Below are positions 1-9,664 of a DNA stretch of 64,000 bases, in pieces (the stretch's first letter is position 1; each line of letters opens with the position of its first letter). The translations under genes and the position numbers were made by a program. A model generated the notes under the pieces. It had not been told where the DNA came from, did no database searches, and saw only the letters and a list, made by a program, of their open reading frames with translations. Origin of the DNA: Tardiphaga sp. (GTDB lineage: Bacteria > Pseudomonadota > Alphaproteobacteria > Rhizobiales > Xanthobacteraceae); the NCBI GenBank assembly GCA_030147505.1, contig JASBVG010000123.1:62001-126000 (forward strand), read 5' to 3'.

Positions 1-1062
1 GAACATCCGCGCTGGATCAATGTGCTGCCTAATGGCGATGTGCTGATCGCGGAATCCTCGCAGGTCGCGAGCCGCATCGGCAGCCTGTTCAGCTATGCCA
101 TGCAGGCCACCATGCGCCGCGCCAAGGCGCTGGGGACCAGTGCCAACCGCATCACGCTGCTGCGCGACAGGAACGGCGACGGCGTCGCCGAAGTGCAGCA
201 GGTGTTCATGGAGAATCTCAACCAGCCCTTCGGCATGGCGCTGGTGGGCGAGACTTTCTATGTCGGTAATGTCGATGGCGTCGTCGCATTTCCCTATCAG
301 CAGGGCGCCGACAAGATCACCGCGCCGGGCAAGAAGCTCACGACTTTCGGCACCGGCGGCCACTGGACACGCAGCATCCTGCCGAGCCCCAATGGCACCA
401 GGCTCTATATCGGTGTCGGCTCGCTCAGCAACATCGCGGAGAGCGGCATGGAGGTCGAACAAGGTCGCGCCGCGGTCTATGAGCTCGATACCGCCACCGG
501 CGACTATCGCATCTTCGGCGCCGGCCTGCGTAATCCCGTCGGCCTCGCATGGGAGCCGAACACCAAGGCGCTCTGGACCGTGGTGAACGAGCGCGACGGC
601 ATCGGCGACGAAACGCCGCCGGACTATCTCACCTCGGTGAAGGACGGCGGCTTCTATGGCTGGCCCTATTGCTACTGGGGCCAGATCGTGGACGACCGTG
701 TGCCGCAGGACCCGGCGATCGTCGCCACCGCGATCAAGCCTGACTACGCACTCGGCGGCCATACTGCCTCGCTGGGCCTCTGCTGGCTGCCGGCCGGCAC
801 ACTGCCCGGCTTCGGCGACGGCATGGTGATCGGCCAGCACGGCTCGTGGAATCGCAGCAAGCTGAGCGGCTACAAGGTTGTGTTCATCCCATTCGAGAAC
901 GGCCTGCCCTCAGGCCCGCCGCGCGATATCCTCTCGGGCTTCCTCGCGCCGGACGAGAAGGTCTCATACGGGCGGCCGGTGGGTGTGACACTCGGCCCGG
1001 ATGGCTCGCTGCTGGTCGCCGACGATGTGGGCGATGTGATCTGGCGCGTGACGGGGGCGTAA
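1..1062 (+). CDS. PQQ-dependent sugar (sorbosone-type) dehydrogenase, 3' part
   Basis: The reading frame is open from the first base, so the N-terminus (and any signal peptide) lies outside the window. The visible 353 residues look like the six-bladed beta-propeller of the soluble glucose/sorbosone dehydrogenase family. Seen are the DRNGDG calcium-type loop, GLRNPVGLAW, the VVNERDGIGDE segment and the GWPYCYW motif, all typical of this family. Such enzymes are usually periplasmic and oxidise aldose sugars with PQQ as cofactor; the substrate here cannot be read from sequence. The gene stops at TAA 1060-1062 and faces the convergent secreted-protein gene at 1088. Confidence 0.85.
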   Translation, partial: EHPRWINVLPNGDVLIAESSQVASRIGSLFSYAMQATMRRAKALGTSANRITLLRDRNGDGVAEVQQVFMENLNQPFGMALVGETFYVGNVDGVVAFPYQQGADKITAPGKKLTTFGTGGHWTRSILPSPNGTRLYIGVGSLSNIAESGMEVEQGRAAVYELDTATGDYRIFGAGLRNPVGLAWEPNTKALWTVVNERDGIGDETPPDYLTSVKDGGFYGWPYCYWGQIVDDRVPQDPAIVATAIKPDYALGGHTASLGLCWLPAGTLPGFGDGMVIGQHGSWNRSKLSGYKVVFIPFENGLPSGPPRDILSGFLAPDEKVSYGRPVGVTLGPDGSLLVADDVGDVIWRVTGA

Positions 1063-1087
1063 GATCACCTTGCTGCTGGCGACCTGA

Positions 1088-1579
1088 CTATTGCGTGTAA
1101 ACCGACGCTGAAAAACTCCAGACCCAGCGCTTGGCCGGCACCTTGCAATCGACGATCGGACGGTCGTCGGGGCATCCGCCCTTCGGCACCTCTTTAGCGA
1201 AAGTATAGACGAGACGCTTGTTGCCGTTCACGAAGACTTTGGTCGTGGCGAACGGCGCATCGGCGTCAAGCGCGCCGTCGTGCACCCAATCCTTCAGCCC
1301 TTTCACCGCGGCATTGATCTTGTCCTCGGCCTTGTCGAACTTGACTGTCAGACCGGTCGCGCCGCCAGCCATCCAGCACGCTTTGCCGCGCAGACCTTCG
1401 GGATAGGGAGGCGCATCCTGTTCGCTGCCATCGAGCGGAAACCCACTGGCCTTGCTCAGCACCGCGGCGATCGCCTTGCACTCGTCCACCGGCACAGGCC
1501 GGATCGCCGTCTCGGCCGATGCGGGTGCAACGAATGCTCCCAGCGTGAATACGACGGAAAGAATGCGTGACTTCCACAT
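1088..1579 (-). CDS. Hypothetical secreted protein
   Basis: This 163-residue protein begins with a clear signal peptide (MWKSRILSVVFTLGAF..ASA, cleavage predicted after residue 22). An upstream ATG would add 14 polar residues that spoil the signal, so the start at 1579 was preferred. The mature part has four cysteines, two of them in the short segment KGGCPDDRPIVDC near the C-terminus, suggesting disulfide bonds in the periplasm. I do not recognise a family. It is convergent with the sugar dehydrogenase and separated by about 60 bp from the chemoreceptor gene downstream on the same strand, so it may be monocistronic. Confidence 0.75.
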   Translation of the reverse strand: MWKSRILSVVFTLGAFVAPASAETAIRPVPVDECKAIAAVLSKASGFPLDGSEQDAPPYPEGLRGKACWMAGGATGLTVKFDKAEDKINAAVKGLKDWVHDGALDADAPFATTKVFVNGNKRLVYTFAKEVPKGGCPDDRPIVDCKVPAKRWVWSFSASVYTQ

Positions 1580-1638
1580 GGCGACTGCCCTCGAATTGAA
1601 TCTCGGGGCAGGTTTAGTCACGCCGCGTAAAGATAGAA

Positions 1639-3630
1639 TTATGCCGCACGCACCCGCTGCAGGAATTCGCCTACCTCGCTCTTCAACCGCGTGCTGTCGC
1701 CCGACAGCGACTGCGCCGCCGACAGCACATGGCCCGACGCAGCACCGGTCTCGCTGGCGCTGCGCTCGACCTGCGCGATATTGGCACTCACCTCGATCAC
1801 GGCCTGCGCCGCGTGCTGCACATTGCGCGAGATTTCCTGCGTCGATGCGCTCTGCTCCTCCACCGCGGACGCGATGGACGATGCAATCTCCGACATCCGG
1901 TTGATGGTGCCGCCGATCGCCGCGATGGCGCCCACCGAATCCTGCGTCGCCGATTGGATGTCGAATATCTGCCTGGAAATCTCGTCGGTGGCTTTCGAGG
2001 TCTGTGCTGCCAGCGCCTTCACCTCCGACGCCACCACCGCAAAGCCGCGTCCCGCATCGCCCGCGCGCGCCGCCTCGATGGTCGCATTGAGCGCCAGTAG
2101 ATTGGTTTGCGACGCGATGCCGGAAATGAATTGCACGACATCGCCGATCCGCGTTGCCGCTGCCGCAAGCAGCGCCACGCGGTCGTTCATCATGCGCGCC
2201 TGATCCACCGCCTCATCGGCGATCTGCGAGGACTGCTGGACCTGGCGGCCGATCTCGCCCACCGACGCGGCCATCTGCTCGCTCGCCGATGCCACGGACT
2301 GAACGCTCGATGAGGTCTCCTCCGACGCCTGCGCCACCTTCAACGACAGATCCTGCGCATTGCTGGCGGTCTGCGACATCGAGCCGGCCTCGGCCTCGAG
2401 CTCCTGGGACGCCGCCGCCACGAGTTCGATGATGCGGCCGACCTCACGTTCGAACTGATCCGCCACCTGCTCCATGTCCGCGCGGCGCGTCTCCGCGGCC
2501 TCTGCCACCTCGCGCATCTTGGTACGGGTCTCCTCTTCGGCCCTTTCGCGCGCGACCAGCTTGAAGTTCTCGACTGCCCGCGCCATCGCGCCGATCTCAT
2601 CACCGCGATTGAGGCCCGGCAGCACCACGGTAAAATCGCCTTTGGCGAGCTCCTGCATCGCGCGTGTCATGCCCGCCACCGCATTGGCGATGCGCTGACC
2701 GAAGATGGCGGCCAGTAGACCGATCAGCACCGTTGCCCCGGCAATCGCCCAGGTCATCATCTGGCGCACCTCCGCAGCCCGCACTTCGGCCGCGTTATAG
2801 CGTTCGTCGGCAGTCTTGATCAGCTCATCGAGACCCGGGCGATTGCGCTGGAACACCGTGGCGAAATCGGCGATTTCGTCATTGAGCAGGCTTTGCGTCA
2901 CCTGATAGCCGGCGAAGCTCTGGCTATAGGCTTTCATCGCCGTCTCGATCTCGCTCTGCTCGGCGTCCGGCAATCCGGACTCCGGCAACGCCTTGGCGAA
3001 TTGCTCCTGCCGCTTGTCGAAATCCTCGCCATATTTGTCGCCGCCGCGCAGCATGAAGTCCTTCTCGTGCCGGCGCATCATCAGCATCAGAGTGGTGAGG
3101 CGCGGCACATCATGGGCGGCGAGCTTCGTTTCGGCCGCTTGCACGGCATTGCGCAGCCGGCCTTGTAGGCCCTCGCTTTCCTTCAGGCCGAGCTGGCGCT
3201 GCATGGAGACGATATTGTTGAAGCGCGTGCGATAGATGCTGAGGCCCGCGCGCAACGCGCTGTCGCTTTTGGCATCCTCGGCATTCGCCGACTGCTTCAT
3301 CACGTTTTCGATATTGGCGAGACCGGTCAGCAGCGTGTTCACGATCTCCTCGTGACGCGCGACGTTCTTATCTTCACGCGTGCGCATGAAGGCATTGGCG
3401 ACCTGCCCGGCTTCGAGATAGCCGGTGGCGAGGCTGGCCACTTCATGGCGCAGTTTGAGTGCTCGGTCGGATTGCTCCTGCGCCTGTGCGTCGAAGTAAA
3501 GGCCCGCAAGACAGATCGCGCCGATGGCAACGACACTGAGCAATCCGAGCAGCGCAATCTGCACACGCAATCCGACATGCAGCGCGAATTTGCGGGAGGA
3601 CTTGCGAACGGGCTGAGAGATGTTTGGCAT
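1639..3630 (-). CDS. Methyl-accepting chemotaxis protein
   Basis: A transmembrane chemoreceptor that would pass ligand signals to CheA/CheW. Order: short cytoplasmic N-terminus, TM1 ([20 protein letters not shown]), a periplasmic all-helical sensor of about 250 residues, TM2 ([20 protein letters not shown]), a HAMP domain ([20 protein letters not shown]), then a long coiled-coil signalling domain with the conserved hairpin tip ([19 protein letters not shown]). The helical sensor resembles the HBM type. The start is uncertain: the frame extends to a TTG at 3687, but the ATG at 3630 is followed directly by the basic pre-TM1 segment. It faces the amidase region with no operon partner visible. 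Confidence 0.93.
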   Translation of the reverse strand: MPNISQPVRKSSRKFALHVGLRVQIALLGLLSVVAIGAICLAGLYFDAQAQEQSDRALKLRHEVASLATGYLEAGQVANAFMRTREDKNVARHEEIVNTLLTGLANIENVMKQSANAEDAKSDSALRAGLSIYRTRFNNIVSMQRQLGLKESEGLQGRLRNAVQAAETKLAAHDVPRLTTLMLMMRRHEKDFMLRGGDKYGEDFDKRQEQFAKALPESGLPDAEQSEIETAMKAYSQSFAGYQVTQSLLNDEIADFATVFQRNRPGLDELIKTADERYNAAEVRAAEVRQMMTWAIAGATVLIGLLAAIFGQRIANAVAGMTRAMQELAKGDFTVVLPGLNRGDEIGAMARAVENFKLVARERAEEETRTKMREVAEAAETRRADMEQVADQFEREVGRIIELVAAASQELEAEAGSMSQTASNAQDLSLKVAQASEETSSSVQSVASASEQMAASVGEIGRQVQQSSQIADEAVDQARMMNDRVALLAAAATRIGDVVQFISGIASQTNLLALNATIEAARAGDAGRGFAVVASEVKALAAQTSKATDEISRQIFDIQSATQDSVGAIAAIGGTINRMSEIASSIASAVEEQSASTQEISRNVQHAAQAVIEVSANIAQVERSASETGAASGHVLSAAQSLSGDSTRLKSEVGEFLQRVRAA

Positions 3631-3796
3631 GCGATCCGGTGCGTCGATGGATATTTCGCGCACCGGATAATCCGAGCTGTCTAACAAGGACTAAACATCA
3701 ACGGCACAATGCCATCGATGTGAGATGTTTATTTTGCAGGGAACCACGCGTATGACATCGCGGCGTCATCAGCGCGTTACATGCAGCGCATCGCGG

Positions 3797-5209
3797 TTAC
3801 ATCTTCGCCATCGGCGGCACGCGCGTGTGCCATTCGGTCGCGGCTTCATGAGCGCGGCCGATGCGCAATGCGAGCGCTTCCTGATACGGCCGGCAGACGA
3901 TCTGCAGCGAGGTCGGCAAAGCCTTCGCCGTGAAGCCGATGGGAATGGCGAGACCGCAGAAGCCGATCTGGTTCACGAAACGCGTCAGCGTTGCCGGCGT
4001 CGTCGCTTCATCCACGTTGGCGAGCGGCATCGGCGGCACCTGCGAAGTCGGCGTCAGAAACGCATCTGCCGCACCAAAGGCCTGCAGCATCTCCTGCCTG
4101 TCCGCCTGCGCGCGCCAGCGCGCCTCGATATAGGCCTTGGCGTCGATCTTGCCGCTGCGCACGCGCGCACGGACGCCGTCATCCATCTTCGATGCGGGAT
4201 CGTCCGCCACCGCGCCATGGATCGCATAGGCTTCGCCCATCATGATCTCCGCCGCACGCGAAAATTCAGGCAGCGGCTTTGGCAGGTCGATGGTGACGAT
4301 GGTGGCGCCGAGCCCCCGATAGAGATCGACGGCCGCGTCATAGGCCTTGAGAATGTCGGGATCGACCGCCTTGCGCTCGCGCGCATCGATCACCGCCAGC
4401 GTCAATCCGCGCACACCGTCCTCAAGCTCCGCGAACGGATCGATCGGCGTCACATCGAGCGTGGTGGGATCACGGACGTCCGGCCCCTGCATCGCCTGGA
4501 ACAGCAGCGCCGCATCATGCACCGAGCGCGCCAGCGACCCGACCGTATCCAGCGACGGCGACAACGGCACGATTCCATGCAGGCTGATGCGGCCCGATGT
4601 CGTCTTCAGGCCGAACAGATTGTTGAAGCCGGCTGGCCCGCGCACCGAACCGCCAGTATCGGTACCGATGGCGATGGTCGCGAGTCGCGCCGCCACCGCC
4701 GCGGCGGAACCACTGCTGGAGCCGCCGGCCGTGTGCGGCACCTCGGCATTCCAGGGATTATGCGGCGCGCCGAGATGCTGATTGGTGCCCCAGCCGCCCA
4801 GTGCGAATTCCACCGTATGCACCTTGCCGAGCACGATGGCGCCCCGCGCCTCCAGCTTCTTGACGATGGTCGCCGTCTGCGTCGCCACACGATCCCGGCG
4901 CGTCGCCGAGCCGGCGGTGCAGATCTTGCCCTCGATCTCGATCAGATCCTTGACGCCGACCGGCACGCCATCGAGCGCACCGAGCGGCTTGCCATCCGCA
5001 TAACGCTGCATCGATGCCTGTGCAGCGAGACGCGCCTCATCGGCATAGACATCGATAAAAGCATGAACCTTGCCGTTCAATGCAGCGATGCGCGCGAGAT
5101 GGGAGACGACCACATCACTGGGCGTGAAACTGCCCGCCTTGTATCCAGCGACCAGCTCGCTGGCTGTGAGAAAGCTCAATTGATCTCGCGCCGCGGACGA
5201 TTGATCCAT
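3797..5209 (-). CDS. Amidase (amidase signature family)
   Basis: A 470-residue amide hydrolase of the amidase signature superfamily. The Ser-cisSer-Lys triad is visible: Lys87 in GVPVGVKDLI, Ser164 in the glycine/serine-rich AGGSSSGSAAA loop, and the nucleophile Ser188 in GTDTGGSVRGPAGF. Full length for the family, with no signal peptide, so cytoplasmic. It resembles AtzF/GatA-like amidases acting on small amides, but the substrate cannot be inferred. It is divergent from the acyl-CoA dehydrogenase gene, with 194 bp between them that should hold both promoters. Confidence 0.92.
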   Translation of the reverse strand: MDQSSAARDQLSFLTASELVAGYKAGSFTPSDVVVSHLARIAALNGKVHAFIDVYADEARLAAQASMQRYADGKPLGALDGVPVGVKDLIEIEGKICTAGSATRRDRVATQTATIVKKLEARGAIVLGKVHTVEFALGGWGTNQHLGAPHNPWNAEVPHTAGGSSSGSAAAVAARLATIAIGTDTGGSVRGPAGFNNLFGLKTTSGRISLHGIVPLSPSLDTVGSLARSVHDAALLFQAMQGPDVRDPTTLDVTPIDPFAELEDGVRGLTLAVIDARERKAVDPDILKAYDAAVDLYRGLGATIVTIDLPKPLPEFSRAAEIMMGEAYAIHGAVADDPASKMDDGVRARVRSGKIDAKAYIEARWRAQADRQEMLQAFGAADAFLTPTSQVPPMPLANVDEATTPATLTRFVNQIGFCGLAIPIGFTAKALPTSLQIVCRPYQEALALRIGRAHEAATEWHTRVPPMAKM

Positions 5210-5403
5210 ATCGTGTCATTCCCCGAAATATCCTGCGCCACATGCTGCCGCGATATGCCACCGGGTCAAGCACCTGCAGAACAAGGCTCGCATGACGGAA
5301 TGCAGCCCATGCGGTTGACGCGGCATCCGGTCCTCGACACAACCTGTCCCCATGAAGAAGCCGGCCTACGACCGGCTCACACACGACCGAGGACACCGCC
5401 ATC

Positions 5404-6567
5404 ATGACCGAGCGCGCCAACGCCATCGCCGCCAAAATCGAGACCTTCATCCGCAACGAGGTAATCCCCTATGAGAAGGATCCGCGCTGCGGCAGCCACG
5501 GCCCGAGTGACGATCTGGTGCAGGAATTGCGCGACAAGGCCCGCGCTGCCGGTGTGCTGACGCCGCATATCCTGCCTGACGGCTCGCATTTCACCCAGCG
5601 CGAGACCGCGATAGCGCTGATCAGGACCGGTCTGTCGCCGCTCGGTCCGCTCGCCTGCAACACCATGGCGCCTGATGAGGGCAACATGTATCTGCTGGGC
5701 AAGGTCGGCACCCCCGAGCAGAAGAAACGCTTCCTCGACCAGCTGGTATCGGGCGCCTCGCGTTCCGCGTTCTTCATGACCGAGCCCGCCGATGAAGGCG
5801 GCGCCGGCTCCGACCCGTCGATGATGCAGACGACGTGCCGGCTGGACGGCAATCACTGGGTCATCAACGGCCGCAAGAAATTCATCACCGGAGCGGAAGG
5901 TGCGAAAGTCGGCATCGTGATGGCGAAGTCCGATGACGGCGCCTGCCTGTTCCTGGTCGACCTGCCCGATCCCGCCATCCGCACGATCCGTGTGCTCGAC
6001 ACCATCGACAGCTCGATGCCCGGCGGCCACGCCGACATCGAGATCGACAACCTCCGCGTCCCCGCCGACCAGATGTTGGGAGCTTCCGGCGAAGGCTTCA
6101 AATATGCCCAGATCCGTCTCTCTCCGGCGCGGCTGTCGCATTGCATGCGCTGGCTCGGCCTGTGCATCCGCGCCAACGAGATTGCGTCAGACTATGCCTG
6201 CCGCCGCCAGGCCTTCGGCAAGCCGCTGGTGGATCACGAAGGCGTCGGCTTCATGCTGGCGGAGAACCTGATCGACATCAAGCAATGCGAGCTGATGATC
6301 GATTGGTGCGCCGGCGTGCTGGATTCCGGCTCGCTCGGTACCAATGAAAGCTCGATGGCCAAGGTCGCAGTGTCCGAGGCCTTGATGCGCATCGCCGACC
6401 GCTGCGTGCAGGTGATGGGTGGCACCGGCGTCTCCGGCGAGACCATCGTCGAGCAGGCGTTCCGCGAGGTCCGCGCCTTCCGCATCTATGACGGTCCGAC
6501 CGAAGTGCACAAATGGTCGCTCGCCAAGAAGATCAAGCGGGACTGGAAGGCGGCGCAGCACGGCTGA
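5404..6567 (+). CDS. Acyl-CoA dehydrogenase family protein
   Basis: A 387-residue flavoprotein with the acyl-CoA dehydrogenase layout: N-terminal helical domain, a central beta domain with the FMTEPADEGGAGSDPS flavin/substrate motif (about residue 121-136), and the C-terminal helical domain with QVMGGTGVSGE. The C-terminal motif reads YDGPTEVHKWSLAKK, resembling the ACAD10/11-like subgroup in which Asp replaces the usual catalytic Glu of YEG. It would oxidise an acyl-CoA ester to the enoyl-CoA, feeding electrons to ETF. The ATG at 5404 is close to the divergent amidase promoter region; no other beta-oxidation gene is adjacent. Confidence 0.92.
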   Translation: MTERANAIAAKIETFIRNEVIPYEKDPRCGSHGPSDDLVQELRDKARAAGVLTPHILPDGSHFTQRETAIALIRTGLSPLGPLACNTMAPDEGNMYLLGKVGTPEQKKRFLDQLVSGASRSAFFMTEPADEGGAGSDPSMMQTTCRLDGNHWVINGRKKFITGAEGAKVGIVMAKSDDGACLFLVDLPDPAIRTIRVLDTIDSSMPGGHADIEIDNLRVPADQMLGASGEGFKYAQIRLSPARLSHCMRWLGLCIRANEIASDYACRRQAFGKPLVDHEGVGFMLAENLIDIKQCELMIDWCAGVLDSGSLGTNESSMAKVAVSEALMRIADRCVQVMGGTGVSGETIVEQAFREVRAFRIYDGPTEVHKWSLAKKIKRDWKAAQHG

Positions 6568-6673
6568 GACGCAGATACCGAGAGCCGCCGCAGATCTGCA
6601 GCATGAGGCTGTGTCAAATGGCGGATGTGCGAGCTATCATCGTGCGGAGAATGTCTCGCACGGAGAGACCTCG

Positions 6674-7568
6674 ATGCCTGTCACCGTGAGGCCGGCGCGC
6701 GGAAGAACTGCAGGGTGTACAGGAGCTCATCGTCGGGAGCATCAATGACCTGACGGAGCGCCATGGATTCGGCGCGATGGCCTCGGTTCGCCCTGCACGC
6801 TTCCAGCTTTTCTCCCTCCAGGACGATCCCCGTGGCCTTTGGGTCGCGGAAGATGGCGGCGAAATTGTCGGATCGGCCTTCAGTTGGGCCTGCGGTGATC
6901 TCTGGTTTCTTGCGGAGCTTTTCATCGCTCCGCAAATGCAGGGGAGCGGCATCGGACGAGAATTGCTCGCGCGAGCCCTTTCCCACGCGGAGAAGACCGG
7001 CGCCAGGACCAAGGCGCTGATCACATTCGCGTTCAACACGGTTTCACAAGGACTCTATCTTCGTCATGGAATGTTTCCGCGCCTTCCGCTCTACATGATG
7101 GGCGGCGCCCGCAGCGACTTTCTCGCAACGACCGTCGAGGCTCCGCTGACATACAAGGCGGTCGGCCCCACAGACTTGACCGCGCTGGCGGCTCTCGACC
7201 GAAGCGCGCTCGGCGTGTCGCGCGAGAAGCATCATATGCATCTGCTGGCCGATCCGGCCCTGAAGGGCTTTCTGTTCTATGAGGGGAGCAACGCTGCCGG
7301 GTATGCCTATGTCGCATCGACAGGACATATCGGCCCGGTTGCTGTTGCACATCGGGACGGCGTGGGGCGCGTCTTCGACGCAGCGCTGGCGATCGCAGCG
7401 CAAGGAAACTCCCAACAGATATCTGCATTCCTGCCTGGCAATTGTGAAGCCGCGCTCGACATCGCCACCAGGCGCCGGATGCGGATCACATTCCCCATGG
7501 TCCTCGTATCCGACCGCGAGTTCGGGGACTGGCAACGCTACCTTCCCCGCAATCCCGGCTTCATGTGA
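6674..7568 (+). CDS. GNAT-family N-acetyltransferase, N-terminus frameshifted
   Basis: The main frame (ATG 6777 to 7568, 263 residues) is a GNAT acetyltransferase: motif A is visible as LFIAPQMQGSGIGRELL, and a second divergent GNAT-like half follows. Codons just upstream of 6777 continue the same protein (EELQGVQELIVGSINDLTER), but no start codon exists in that frame. The natural start appears to be ATG 6674 (MPVTVRPAR), one base out of frame, with the shift in the GC run at about 6690-6701. SD-like GGAGAG precedes 6674. If real, only a shortened protein lacking the first strand and helix can be made from 6777. A sequencing error is possible. Confidence 0.7.
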
Positions 7569-7597
7569 GCGAACAACCGGTCTGGATCTAGCGACAC

Positions 7598-7646
7598 CGT
7601 GTCCCGGACACGATACGGCGCGACATGCCTTCGCGTCCGGGACACG
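7598..7646. terminator. Long hairpin downstream of the GNAT gene
   Basis: A perfect 12-bp inverted repeat (CGTGTCCCGGAC at 7598-7609, complement at 7635-7646) encloses a 25-base loop 30 bp after the acetyltransferase stop. It could terminate that transcript, although only a short TTTGG follows. An operator role is also possible because the arm is itself nearly palindromic. Confidence 0.45.
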
Positions 7647-7871
7647 TTTGGCTTTCAACTGCAATGCTCCGGCCGCTTCACCGCGCAAGCCTTCACCCGC
7701 GCCATCGCCGAGCCGCTGGACCGTCCGACAAACAGCTGCCGAAAGACGACATCGATTTGGGTGAATAATTTCATGCTTATCATGATCTTTTTATTGACCA
7801 GCATGTTCCCTTGTGCGAAAGTCCGGACAGTCAAGCAACCAGCCTCCTTCCAATCGCGGAGCGTTCGCAAG

Positions 7872-7900
7872 CCGCGCACAGACACGTCGTGTCTGCGCGG
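7872..7900. promoter_or_regulatory. Hairpin in the leader region of the porin gene
   Basis: CCGCGCACAGACAC and GTGTCTGCGCGG form a 12-bp stem with a 2-base bulge and a 3-base loop, about 70 bp before the outer-membrane protein start. The whole stretch 7569-7968 otherwise has no convincing gene. The hairpin may sit in the 5' leader and affect mRNA stability, or be a regulator site. Confidence 0.35.
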
Positions 7901-7968
7901 AGCGCTGTTTGCTGGCGTCACGTCCGCTTTCGGGGCGGGCTGTCTGCAACGCGATTTGGAGCGAGGGA

Positions 7969-8544
7969 ATGAAGAGGCGAATGGTTTTTGTGATGCTGGT
8001 TGCCGCTACGGCGTCCGGATTGATGGCGGGTACAGCATTCGCGGCTGACTATGGTCAGCCCTACACCAAGGCAGCAGCGCCGCCCGTTTACGACTGGAGT
8101 GGATTCTACGCGGGTATTTATCTGCCCGGCGCGCGCATGGGCTACAACAAGCAAATCGGCACGCTTGTGTTCGGTGGCGAAGCCTATGCGGAGTATTGGA
8201 AAAACTCTCTCGATATCGGCAATGGCGGGAAGCTCAAGCAAACCTGGAGCAGCGGCATTCGCGCGCGTGCCGGTGTCGCGATTGATCGCACGCTGGTCTA
8301 TGGCCTCGCGGGTTACAACTTCGCAAAATTCGAGGCTGAGGGAACGGTCACCTCCAACGACAAGTGGAAGGGCGGCTACAACATCGGTGCAGGCGTCGAA
8401 TACGCCATGTTGAAAAATGTATCGCTTGGACTCGAATACAATTACTCGCGCTTCAATAACGTGCAATCCGTCATTGGCGGTGTCACCCAGAAGAACAGTT
8501 TCGGTGACCATACCGTTCGCGCCGGGGTGAACTTCAGGTTCTAG
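7969..8544 (+). CDS. Outer-membrane beta-barrel protein (Omp25/RopB-like)
   Basis: A 191-residue protein with a signal peptide (MKRRMVFVMLVAATASGLMA...AFA, mature N-terminus ADYGQP). The mature start, the YDWSGFYAGIY motif and the C-terminal alternating strand ending in aromatic F (AGVNFRF) are typical of the small eight-stranded porin-like proteins abundant in Rhizobiales outer membranes. The ATG at 7969 follows a GAGGG ribosome-binding site. It is shorter than usual (about 200-280 residues). A strong terminator hairpin follows at 8567, so it is probably monocistronic. Confidence 0.88.
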   Translation: MKRRMVFVMLVAATASGLMAGTAFAADYGQPYTKAAAPPVYDWSGFYAGIYLPGARMGYNKQIGTLVFGGEAYAEYWKNSLDIGNGGKLKQTWSSGIRARAGVAIDRTLVYGLAGYNFAKFEAEGTVTSNDKWKGGYNIGAGVEYAMLKNVSLGLEYNYSRFNNVQSVIGGVTQKNSFGDHTVRAGVNFRF

Positions 8545-8566
8545 AATTTCGCAGATCTGATCGTGT

Positions 8567-8598
8567 GAAGCCGGGCCAATCGACGTTGGCCCGGCTTC
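8567..8598 (+). terminator. Terminator hairpin after the porin gene
   Basis: A perfect 13-bp stem (GAAGCCGGGCCAA / TTGGCCCGGCTTC) with a 6-base loop lies 22 bp after the porin stop. No long T-run follows, but stem strength and position fit a terminator. From 8599 to 8740 I see no gene. Confidence 0.65.
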
Positions 8599-8740
8599 AT
8601 CCATGTCATGGGCCCATCGGCACGCCGCAACCTCACGCTGACCATCCGAGGAAGATCGACGGCTGGAGTTGAGGGTCTGTCCGATCGCGTTGTTGTGCGA
8701 TGTCCAGATCTATCAACGGCCGAAGCCGCCGAATGGACCG

Positions 8741-8977
8741 TCAGTCCGTTTCGGACACGGGCTCGAGATCGGACGGGTCCGGCTCGAACACCAGAATGTC
8801 TGCGGGCTGACATTCGAGGACCCGGCAGATCGCGTTGAGTGTCGTGAAGCGGATCGCCTTCGCCTTGCCTGTCTTGAGAACGCTCAGATTCTGCATCGAG
8901 ATGCCGACGGCCTCGGCGAGTTCTCCGAGGCGCATCTTGCGCCGGGCCAATACGACGTCGAGGTTGACGATGATCAT
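8741..8977 (-). CDS. XRE-family transcriptional regulator (YozG-like)
   Basis: A 78-residue single-domain helix-turn-helix protein of the Cro/CI type. The HTH covers residues 10-60 (RKMRLGELAEAVGISMQNLSVLKTGKAKAIRFTTL is the recognition region). It begins 2 bp after the stop of the DUF2975 membrane protein gene, the standard pairing for this regulator family, so the two are co-transcribed. The target and signal are unknown; autoregulation is likely by analogy with related pairs. Confidence 0.88.
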   Translation of the reverse strand: MIIVNLDVVLARRKMRLGELAEAVGISMQNLSVLKTGKAKAIRFTTLNAICRVLECQPADILVFEPDPSDLEPVSETD

Positions 8978-8979
8978 GG

Positions 8980-9519
8980 TCAGATGGTCAGCGCGGCTTC
9001 GTCAGCTAGACGCGCCGCCTCCCGCATCACCATGCCGACCAGGTAGATGACGCCACCGGCGATGAGCGACGCGAGGTCGAGCTCGATGCTCAGCGGAAGC
9101 GCTTCGATACCTGTCGCGGCAAGGACCAGAAGGCCCGCGAGCGGAACGATCATGACGCCGCCCAATGCTCCCAGCGCGATCGCAATTCCTGTCAGCTGAA
9201 GTGCATGAGCCGACGCTGGCGTTAGAAGATTGCCGCTGGCCCAGAAGGCGAGCAGGCGCCGCAGGAACAGGAGCGGAAACAGACGCAGCATCAGATCAGC
9301 CAATGCGCCGAGCGATGTGAGCAGTGCAGCGGCCGCCGGCATCTTCGAAAGGTCAACAGCCGGCATGTTCCCCAATCGCAGCACGCCGCCAAACAAGCGA
9401 TTGCCCAGCAATGATGCGACCGTCAGAAGCAGCATCGCAACCAGGACGACGCCAAGCGCAATACGCAGGCGGTTGCTCCAGAGCGAGATGCGTTGTGTGG
9501 TTTCCGGGAGTGTAGCCAT
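8980..9519 (-). CDS. DUF2975 family membrane protein
   Basis: A 179-residue integral membrane protein with about four hydrophobic segments (LRIALGVVLVAMLLLTVASLL; LTSLGALADLMLRLFPLLFL; LQLTGIAIALGALGGVMIVPLAGLLVLA; DLASLIAGGVIYLVGMVM). Pattern, length and the adjacent YozG-like regulator match DUF2975 proteins. The function of the family is not established. Its promoter shares the 217-bp AT-rich intergenic region with the divergent Fic gene. Confidence 0.82.
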   Translation of the reverse strand: MATLPETTQRISLWSNRLRIALGVVLVAMLLLTVASLLGNRLFGGVLRLGNMPAVDLSKMPAAAALLTSLGALADLMLRLFPLLFLRRLLAFWASGNLLTPASAHALQLTGIAIALGALGGVMIVPLAGLLVLAATGIEALPLSIELDLASLIAGGVIYLVGMVMREAARLADEAALTI

Positions 9520-9664
9520 CGCATGCGCGCTCCGACAAACATCGATGATCGAGCCTAGATCTCGACATATCGATAATCAAGAAATAATAGATGAATCGCG
9601 ATAAACTCTGCATCATGCGGAGTTCTGGGCTCCGTCGGAATCAACAGCCACAATTTGCGCCATA

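Noticed and set aside
3725-5407. 560-residue open frame opposite the amidase
   Set aside because: Arg/His-rich shadow of the amidase, which has a complete catalytic triad in its own frame.
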